Shown here: positions 1 to 4,837 of the stretch, piece by piece
Layout of the letters: the number at the start of each line of letters is the position of its first letter
Position numbering within the stretch: the first letter of the stretch is position 1
DNA from: Gemmatimonadota bacterium
Lineage (GTDB): Bacteria; Latescibacterota; UBA2968; UBA8231
DNA: 6,327 bases
NCBI GenBank assembly: GCA_026706505.1
Contig: JAPOYQ010000322.1
Coordinates: 1-6,327, forward strand
Direction: 5' to 3'
The notes under the pieces: generated by a model
What the model was told of the DNA's origin: nothing
Seen by the model: only the letters and a program-made list of their open reading frames with translations
Database searches by the model: none
Position numbers and translations under genes: made by a program

Positions 1-1284
1 GACGTAGGTGGCGATGCCGGTGTTGTAGAACATGTTGAGCGGCAGGGCGACGATGGCCTCCAGCCAGTCGTTTTCGATGATCCAGCGGCGGATGTTGCTC
101 TCGCCTTGGCCAGCGTCGCCGGTGAACAGGGAACTGCCGTTGTGGACCTCGGCGATGCGGCTGCCACCCGGTTTCATCTTGGAGAGCTTGTTGGCGAGGA
201 ACAGCATCTGGCCGTCGCTGGAACGGGTGACTAGGGAATACTCGGGATCGCCGTCGTGCTCGATTACGAAGCGCGGGTCGCGCATGTCGCGCTTGCCGCC
301 CATGCGGTCCAGATCGGTCTTCCAGCTCTTGCCGTAGGGCGGATTGGAGAGCATGAAGTCGAACTCGCGGGACGGGAAGGCGTCGTTGGCCAGAGTGGAG
401 TGTTCTGGGCCGCCCACGATGTTGTCGGCCGCGTCTCCTTCACCCTTCAGCAGTAGGTCGGCCTTGCAGATGGCGTAGGTCTCGGCATTGATCTCTTGGC
501 CGTATAGGTGGGTGGAGACTTCCTTGCCGTGGTCGGTGGCGAGTTGCTGAAGCACGTCCTCGGCCACGGTCAGCATACCGCCAGTGCCGCAGGCTCCGTC
601 GTAGATCAGGTAGGTGCCGGATTTGATCTGGTCGGCGACGGGTAGGAAGACCAGCTTCGCCATCAGGGTTACGGCGTCGCGCGGGGTCCAGTGTTCGCCC
701 GCCTCCTCGTTGTTTTCCTCGTTGAAGCGCCGGATCAGCTCCTCGAAGATCGTGCCCATGCCGTGGTTGTCGAGGCCGGGGTGCCTGATCGTGCCGTCGG
801 CGTAGTGTATCGGGGCTGGGCTCAGGTTGATATCGGGCGAGGTCAGCTTCTCGATCAGCGTGCCCAAGGCATCGGCCCTCGAAAGCCGCGAGACTTGGTT
901 GCGGAACTCGAAGTTTTCGAGGATGTCCTGCACGTTGGGCGAGAACCCGTCGAGCCAAGCCCGAAAGTCGGCTTCAAGCTGCTGGCGATTGGCGCGGGCG
1001 CGCAGGTCGCTGAGGGTGAACTTGGAGGTATTGTAGAAGGCTTGTCCAGCGATCTGCCGCAGGGTTGGATCCTGCTCGATGACGCCGGCGTTGTCGAGGG
1101 TATCCTTCATGTCGAGGACCGCTTGCTTGCTGTCCTCCAGCACTGCGTCGAGCCGGCGCAGCACAGTCATCGGCAGGATCACGTCGCGGTACTTGCCGCG
1201 CACGTATAGGTCGCGTAGGACATCGTCGGCGATGCCCCAGATGTAGTTGGCGATCCAGTTCAGGTCGGTGTTGGTTGTCGTCAT
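1..1284 (-). CDS. hsdM: Type I restriction-modification methyltransferase subunit HsdM (N-terminal 428 residues; runs off the left edge)
   Basis: This is the N6-adenine methyltransferase subunit of a type I restriction-modification system. With HsdS it methylates the host recognition site, and with HsdR it forms the restriction complex. The frame is open from ATG 1284-1282 to the window edge. It starts MTTTNTDLNWIANYIWG, a helical HsdM_N-type region that runs to about residue 190. The catalytic domain follows: GEHWTPRD (196-203), the SAM-binding motif I DGACGTGG (229-236), and the catalytic motif IV NPPY (314-317). The end of the gene, which should hold the region that contacts HsdS, is missing, as are hsdS and hsdR; they would lie to the left. 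The start is chosen because the N-terminus matches this HsdM family. The ribosome site AAGGA lies 14 nt upstream, which is rather far. The gene follows a 110-bp gap with a palindrome, so it probably has its own promoter. No frameshift is seen in the visible part. Family assignment is secure. Confidence 0.95.
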   Translation of the reverse strand, partial: MTTTNTDLNWIANYIWGIADDVLRDLYVRGKYRDVILPMTVLRRLDAVLEDSKQAVLDMKDTLDNAGVIEQDPTLRQIAGQAFYNTSKFTLSDLRARANRQQLEADFRAWLDGFSPNVQDILENFEFRNQVSRLSRADALGTLIEKLTSPDINLSPAPIHYADGTIRHPGLDNHGMGTIFEELIRRFNEENNEEAGEHWTPRDAVTLMAKLVFLPVADQIKSGTYLIYDGACGTGGMLTVAEDVLQQLATDHGKEVSTHLYGQEINAETYAICKADLLLKGEGDAADNIVGGPEHSTLANDAFPSREFDFMLSNPPYGKSWKTDLDRMGGKRDMRDPRFVIEHDGDPEYSLVTRSSDGQMLFLANKLSKMKPGGSRIAEVHNGSSLFTGDAGQGESNIRRWIIENDWLEAIVALPLNMFYNTGIATYV

Positions 1285-1292
1285 TTCGTCAT
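1281..1292 (-). other. Three-codon leader reading frame overlapping the hsdM start (ATGA)
   Basis: ATG ACG AAA TGA runs from 1292 to 1281. Its stop TGA overlaps the hsdM ATG (1284-1282) as ATGA. The only good ribosome site nearby, AAGGA at 1303-1299, is 6 nt from this ATG, an ideal spacing, but 14 nt from the hsdM ATG. Ribosomes could therefore start here, stop, and restart on hsdM. It may equally be chance, since a frame this short has no coding signature of its own. Confidence 0.25.
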
Positions 1293-1303
1293 CGGGATTC
1301 CTT

Positions 1304-1332
1304 GTAGGGGCAGGTTTGAAACCTGCCCCTAC
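1304..1332. repeat. Perfect palindrome, 14-bp arms around one central base
   Basis: The left arm GTAGGGGCAGGTTT (1304-1317) is exactly complementary to the right arm AAACCTGCCCCTAC (1319-1332), with a single G between them at 1318. As RNA it would form a very stable hairpin with a small loop at its AAA/TTT tip. On the hsdM strand its base abuts the AAGGA ribosome site at 1303-1299. Neither side carries a run of T, so it is not a classical rho-independent terminator. From memory, very similar palindromes are scattered between genes in several uncultivated and GC-rich bacterial groups, so it is probably one copy of a dispersed REP-like repeat. It could also act as an mRNA 3'-end stabiliser for the upstream operon or a translational modulator for hsdM. 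Confidence 0.85.
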
Positions 1333-1385
1333 GGTTGGTCAAAAAACATCCGGTTGGTTAAATCATTTAGAATAAAACCAAACGG
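1331..1385. promoter_or_regulatory. Three related 10-bp boxes upstream of hsdM, possible operator sites
   Basis: On the minus strand AACCAACCGG (1359-1350) and GACCAACCGT (1340-1331) are two same-direction copies with a 19-bp period. In their longer form CGGTTGGTYAAA (1332-1343 and 1351-1362 on the plus strand) they match at 11 of 12 positions. A third, inverted copy AACCAAACGG lies on the plus strand at 1376-1385 (9 of 10 matches). They fall in the AT-richer stretch just ahead of hsdM, where a regulator could bind. The function is inference; the first box overlaps the edge of the palindrome by two bases. Confidence 0.25.
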
Positions 1386-1394
1386 GTACCTTGG

Positions 1395-2978
1395 CTATGC
1401 TGCGCCAAAGCGCTCGATGACGTTTGTAGTAATGCGCGAGACGGTTTCATCTACGAGAATCGAGGCTGGATAGGTGATGGAGCCGACGGAAAAAACCGCG
1501 CCGCCACTGGCCGTCTCGTAGTGGACGATTTCCGCGCCGCCTTGGTCGGGGTTGAGGCCGCGAGCGACGATTTCGGTGCCGGGGGGCGAAAAGGGCGAGG
1601 TTTTGTCGGTCTCGTGGCCGGAGGCTCCGCCGGGGATCCGCTCGTGTAGGCTGGCCTCGCCGAAGGTATTGCCGTTTTTGACGCCCGTGTTGGCAAAAAT
1701 CCAGTGGTCGGCGGCGAGGACTTGGTACGGTGCGGCCGTCATAATGCCCGGATGGGTAAAGACCACGCCGAGCAGATTGGCCTCAGACTCGTTGTACTGG
1801 TGAAAGCGGCTCTCGTGGCCCTCGGCTCGCTGGACGCGCCCGTCGCCGTTTTTGACCTTCATCGTCTGCTCGTCGAGCAACTCCACCTCGCAGTTGAGGC
1901 CGTTGCCGCCCAAATACATGAATTTGCCGCCGCGCTCGCGCACCCATGCCTTGACGTCGTAGTACATCTTGCGCGACCAGTACTCGGGATGGGTGGTGGT
2001 GATGAGGATTTTGTATTGGTCGAGGTCGAGTTGGTCAAAGTGAAATTGGGTCTCGGCGTACAGGTCGTAAGCATAACCTTCGCGTTCTAGCCAGCCGAGG
2101 AAGCGCCACTCGGCTGGGGCGACATGACAGGCCGCGCGTCCCGCGATGGGGTCGGTGATCTCGACGCCCTCGGGAATGTGGTTGATCGGCTCGGGCCGGT
2201 CGAAGGACAGGGGAGCGTAGTCCTCGGCGTCGTAGTTGATGTGCTCGGGGTCGGTGTAGCGCTTGAGTTCTAAGCGGGCATTGATCGTCGGCGTGGGCGG
2301 AAAGCAGTCGGGATGGATGTAGTTGGAGCGCCCGCCGAAGTTGTTGTACGCATTCCAGTTGATGTTGGCGGCGAGGACTGCGATGTCCGCGCTGGGGGCG
2401 GCTGGGGCGACGATCCAGGGAAAGGAGAAAAACGCGCCGGACTCGCCTTTGGCGTGGAAGTAGTATAGGCCAGAGCGTTCCGGCGCGGTGACGAACTGTT
2501 TGTGGTTGGGGCTGGTGTAACCAAACTTGTTCCACGTCACCCCGGTCTGCGTGTAGTCGCCGTCCGGGGTGATTTGCATGGTGGCGCGCGGCCCGTGCTC
2601 GTCGAACCAGCCCAGCGGGCGGATGTGCTCTTTTTGCCAGCCGTAGCGCCACAAATCGAGGCGGTAGGCTTCGAGCGAGTGGACGCGAAACTCGGATTGC
2701 TCGCCTGTTTGGACCCACTTGGGCCAGGCGTAGCCGAGCAACTGATGCGCGAGCAAGCGGAATTGGTGCGGCCGCTCGGGATGGATGTTGATCTGTCCGC
2801 GCTTGGGGCCGAAACCGTCTTTTTGCAAGGTCACGGTGTAGGGGCCGGGGGGGACGTCGGCGAAGACCTCGCCGGTGGCCCGCGAGCGGGTTTCGACGTG
2901 CAGGTTTTCATTGGCGATTTCAAACTGCACGTCGTGCAGGGCGATGTAGCGTTCGTCACTGACGTAGCCGATTAGCAT
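1395..2978 (-). CDS. N,N-dimethylformamidase large-subunit-like protein (527 aa, short form)
   Basis: This protein resembles the large (beta) subunit of N,N-dimethylformamidase, an iron enzyme that hydrolyses dimethylformamide to formate and dimethylamine. The true substrate here is unknown. Residues 1 to about 70 form a beta-sandwich-like domain with the carboxypeptidase-regulatory/PEGA-type signature DVPPGPYTVTLQKDGFG (41-57). The rest matches the dimethylformamidase fold: PLGWFDEHGPRA (121-132), AYNNFGGRSNY (210-220), SFDRPE (258-263), WLEREGYAYDLY (296-307), THPEYWS (329-335) and MYLGGNGLNCEVEL (354-367). Probable iron ligands lie among Y211, Y220 and E332. The classical Paracoccus subunit is about 760 aa, so this is much shorter, and no small-subunit gene is seen beside it. 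ATG 2978-2976 is chosen because AAGGAG lies 6 nt upstream and homology begins there; a frame extending further upstream only shadows queC. There is no signal peptide, so it is likely cytoplasmic. It starts 2 nt after queC and is the last gene of the apparent operon. The stop is TAG at 1397-1395. Confidence 0.82.
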   Translation of the reverse strand: MLIGYVSDERYIALHDVQFEIANENLHVETRSRATGEVFADVPPGPYTVTLQKDGFGPKRGQINIHPERPHQFRLLAHQLLGYAWPKWVQTGEQSEFRVHSLEAYRLDLWRYGWQKEHIRPLGWFDEHGPRATMQITPDGDYTQTGVTWNKFGYTSPNHKQFVTAPERSGLYYFHAKGESGAFFSFPWIVAPAAPSADIAVLAANINWNAYNNFGGRSNYIHPDCFPPTPTINARLELKRYTDPEHINYDAEDYAPLSFDRPEPINHIPEGVEITDPIAGRAACHVAPAEWRFLGWLEREGYAYDLYAETQFHFDQLDLDQYKILITTTHPEYWSRKMYYDVKAWVRERGGKFMYLGGNGLNCEVELLDEQTMKVKNGDGRVQRAEGHESRFHQYNESEANLLGVVFTHPGIMTAAPYQVLAADHWIFANTGVKNGNTFGEASLHERIPGGASGHETDKTSPFSPPGTEIVARGLNPDQGGAEIVHYETASGGAVFSVGSITYPASILVDETVSRITTNVIERFGAA

Positions 2979-2980
2979 GG

Positions 2981-3652
2981 TTAGCTCCTTGGAATAGAGT
3001 TGTAGGGCAAGGGGTCGTCGGCACCGGCTCGGCGAAAGCCCGCCAAGCGCATGCGGCAACTCTCGCAGCGGCCGCAGGCGAGGTCTTCGCGCTGATAGCA
3101 GGACCAGGTCAGGTGCAGGGGGGCTGCTAGCTCGAGGCCGTAGCGGACGATGGCGGCTTTGTCCCAGTCGATGAGCGGGGTCTGGATGCGGACTTGGGTT
3201 TGGGGGCCGGTACCTGCGGCGACCATGTGTTCGTAAGCGGCGAAAAATTCTCGCCGACAGTCCGGGTAGTGGCTCTCTGCTTCGTGGGCACCGATGTAGA
3301 TGTCGGTTGCGCCGATGACCTCGGCCCAAGCTACGGCCACGCCGAGGAGGTTGGCGTTGCGGAAGGGGACGTAGGTCGTGGGTAGGTTATCTGCGTCTCC
3401 GTTTTCGGGGATGGGCTGGGTTGCATCGACCAAGCTGGAGCCGCCGATCTGGCGCATGTAATCGACGTCCACCACGAGGCGGGTCTCTACTTGGAAGTGA
3501 TCCGCGAGGACGGAAAACGCCGCGAATTCGCGTTCCTCGGTGCGCTGGCGATAGCGCAAGTGGAGAAAGGCCAAGGGGCCGCGGCGTGCGGCAATGGCGG
3601 CGGTGACGCAAGAGTCGAGCCCACCGCTGACGAGGACGATTCCGAGGCTCAA
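2981..3652 (-). CDS. queC: 7-cyano-7-deazaguanine (preQ0) synthase QueC
   Basis: QueC converts 7-carboxy-7-deazaguanine to preQ0 using ATP and ammonia, the last step before QueF in queuosine biosynthesis. It is a cytoplasmic zinc enzyme of the PP-loop ATP pyrophosphatase superfamily. The 223 aa are close to the usual length (about 220-230). The PP-loop SGGLDS is at residues 9-14, then YRQR (34-37), YVPFRN (94-99), GAHEAESHYPDCR (121-133), and the C-terminal zinc site C185-x7-C193-x2-C196-x2-C199. The start is most likely TTG 3652-3650: it places the PP-loop at the normal distance from the N-terminus and overlaps the TGA stop of the peptidase gene as TTGA, suggesting coupled translation; there is no clear ribosome site of its own. 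Longer upstream frames are shadows of the peptidase gene. queD, queE, queF and tgt are not in the window, so whether the product serves tRNA queuosine or another 7-deazaguanine cannot be read here. Confidence 0.95.
   Translation of the reverse strand: MSLGIVLVSGGLDSCVTAAIAARRGPLAFLHLRYRQRTEEREFAAFSVLADHFQVETRLVVDVDYMRQIGGSSLVDATQPIPENGDADNLPTTYVPFRNANLLGVAVAWAEVIGATDIYIGAHEAESHYPDCRREFFAAYEHMVAAGTGPQTQVRIQTPLIDWDKAAIVRYGLELAAPLHLTWSCYQREDLACGRCESCRMRLAGFRRAGADDPLPYNSIPRS
2985..2990 (-). promoter_or_regulatory. Ribosome binding site AAGGAG of the dimethylformamidase-like gene
   Basis: AAGGAG reads on the minus strand from 2990 to 2985, six bases (CTAACC) before ATG 2978. It lies inside the last codons of queC, whose TAA stop is at 2983-2981. 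It decides the start of the 527-aa protein against a start about 117 codons further upstream. Confidence 0.8.
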
Positions 3653-4818
3653 AGCAAGAGGATGACTTCGTTTTGGATGGGGGTTGTAACTTCTGGTCCG
3701 GTCTTTGGGTTCACGTACACATTGACTTCGAGCCGCACGCCGAACTCCGGCAGGTACGCGCCCGGCTCGACGGAAAAGCCCGTGCCCGGTAGGATTGACC
3801 GCGCGTCGTGGGTCTCTAGGTCGTCGAGGTTTACACCTAGCGCGTGGATGCTCGGCCCTGGGCCGAGGCTGTGCCCTGTGCGGTGGACGAACTGCTCGCC
3901 CAAGCCGTGCTTTGTTAGGACTTGGCGCGCCACTTGGTCGAGTTGCCAACCCTGTAGTACTTCGTCGGCGCGCCACGCGGCGTTGAGCTGTTCCAGCACT
4001 TGATCGCGCGCTTCGCGCACTGCGGCAAAGACCTCGGCGTGAGCTGCGGGCACGTGCGGGCCGGCAAAGGCGACCCAAGTCATGTCGCCGAACACGTGCT
4101 GCTCGCCGGGGTGGCGCGCCCACAGGTCAATGAGGATCCAAGCGCCCGGCTCGATGGGGGCGGCCGTGTCCGCGTGCGGCTCGTAGTGCGGATTGCCGCT
4201 GTTGCCATTGACGCCGACGATCGGCGGATGCCCGCTGTCGAGGCCGCGCTGCTCCAGTTCGGCGACGATGAATGATTGGACGTCGAACTCGGTGAGGCCG
4301 GTGTGGAGGCGGCCGCGGATGTGTTCAAAGGCCGCGTCTTTGACTTCGGCTACTTGGCGGCAGGCGTCGCGGTGCGAGGCGAGTGCGTCCGCGCTCCACG
4401 TGGCCAAGGCGATTTGGCACAGATCGGCCGAAGATACCACTTCGGGGCCGAGGGATCGCACTAGTTCTAAGGTGCCGCCATCGATCCAAGAGACCATGGG
4501 CAGCGTGCCTCCGGGCCAGTACTCCATGGCTACCTGCGGCAGACCCTCCACCGCATCGCGCAACAGGGCATGTAGCTGTTCCCAGCTAGCGTAATGGGCG
4601 ATATCTATGCCCAGCCCGGCGAGGGCCTCCGGCTCGACCGCTGAGCCGAGCAAGCGCGGCGCGCCCGCCGCTGGCACGATGAGGAAGACGCGTCGGGTAG
4701 TATGCCGTCGCTGGCCCAACAACTGCCACAAGACCGGATTGCCGCCGCGAAAATCGTACACCAGCCAAGCGCCGATCCCTTCTTGCTGCATATAGGCTTG
4801 TATTTTTTGTAGGTCCAA
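3649..4818 (-). CDS. M24 family metallopeptidase (Xaa-Pro aminopeptidase/prolidase type)
   Basis: This is probably a cytoplasmic dinuclear-metal peptidase that removes residues preceding proline from peptides or splits Xaa-Pro dipeptides. The 389 aa have two parts: an N-terminal creatinase/prolidase-like domain (about 1-145) and the catalytic pita-bread domain (about 150-389). All five metal ligands are visible: D231 (ILIDLW), D245 (FGDMTW), H316 (RTGHSLG), E351 (VEPGAY) and E364 (RLEVNV). The motif NPHYEPH (209-215) fits the family. Substrate preference (aminopeptidase P or prolidase) cannot be told from sequence alone. The start is taken at TTG 4818-4816 because AGGAG lies 7 nt upstream; the frame stays open further up but there overlaps uvrA coding sequence. 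An internal ATG at residue 10 is a less likely alternative. The gene begins 19 nt after the uvrA-like stop and its TGA overlaps the queC start, consistent with one transcript. Confidence 0.9.
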   Translation of the reverse strand: MDLQKIQAYMQQEGIGAWLVYDFRGGNPVLWQLLGQRRHTTRRVFLIVPAAGAPRLLGSAVEPEALAGLGIDIAHYASWEQLHALLRDAVEGLPQVAMEYWPGGTLPMVSWIDGGTLELVRSLGPEVVSSADLCQIALATWSADALASHRDACRQVAEVKDAAFEHIRGRLHTGLTEFDVQSFIVAELEQRGLDSGHPPIVGVNGNSGNPHYEPHADTAAPIEPGAWILIDLWARHPGEQHVFGDMTWVAFAGPHVPAAHAEVFAAVREARDQVLEQLNAAWRADEVLQGWQLDQVARQVLTKHGLGEQFVHRTGHSLGPGPSIHALGVNLDDLETHDARSILPGTGFSVEPGAYLPEFGVRLEVNVYVNPKTGPEVTTPIQNEVILLL

Positions 4819-4825
4819 TGAAAGT

Positions 4826-4830
4826 CTCCT
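4826..4830 (-). promoter_or_regulatory. Ribosome binding site AGGAG of the M24 peptidase gene
   Basis: AGGAG reads on the minus strand from 4830 to 4826, in the 19-nt gap after the uvrA-like stop codon (TGA 4840-4838). It is followed by a 7-nt spacer and TTG 4818. No ATG or GTG lies at a usable distance, which supports a TTG start. Confidence 0.75.
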
Positions 4831-4837
4831 CAATCGC

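Larger units (their letters stand above)
1285..1394. other. Intergenic region between the dimethylformamidase-like gene and hsdM
   Basis: This is the only sizeable non-coding gap in the window. The half next to the dimethylformamidase-like gene (about 1341-1380) is clearly AT-richer than the surrounding DNA and is the likeliest place for an hsdM promoter, but I cannot name convincing -35 and -10 boxes. The half next to hsdM holds a perfect palindrome (1304-1332) and the AAGGA ribosome site. Three related 10-bp boxes lie at 1331-1340, 1350-1359 and 1376-1385. No canonical intrinsic terminator (GC stem followed by a T run) is present on either strand. Confidence 0.7.

Noticed and set aside
691..1209. 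A 172-codon plus-strand open frame opposite hsdM, and a minus-strand one of the same length at 440-958.
   Set aside because: Both are shadows of the hsdM coding frame, a common effect in GC-rich genes; the translations show no domain and no ribosome site.
1314..1342. TTGACC on the minus strand (1342-1337) as a -35 box for hsdM.
   Set aside because: The sequence 17 bp downstream (TCAAAC, inside the palindrome) does not resemble a -10 box.
1371..1394. Possible terminator after the dimethylformamidase-like gene: CCAA/TTGG stem followed by TTTTATT on the minus strand.
   Set aside because: The stem is only four base pairs plus one wobble pair, too weak for an intrinsic terminator.
2035..2718. 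A 227-codon minus-strand frame within the dimethylformamidase-like gene.
   Set aside because: Its composition (Arg, Pro, His, Ala-rich) is typical of a +1 shadow, and the in-frame protein carries clear family motifs over the same bases.
2979..3329. An open frame extending the dimethylformamidase-like protein upstream by 117 residues.
   Set aside because: It is an out-of-frame shadow of queC, rich in Arg, Pro and Ser with no family similarity; a good ribosome site and the family N-terminus fix the start at 2978.
1..3652. A 7-deazaguanine DNA-modification defence system joining queC to the neighbouring restriction-modification gene.
   Set aside because: No dpd-type genes are present, queC is in a separate tight operon, and the hsdM is an ordinary N6-adenine methyltransferase subunit; the proximity is more simply explained by chance.
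3653..4123. An upstream extension of the queC frame.
   Set aside because: It lies antiphase over the catalytic domain of the M24 peptidase, is Arg/Pro-rich, and would put the PP-loop far from the N-terminus.
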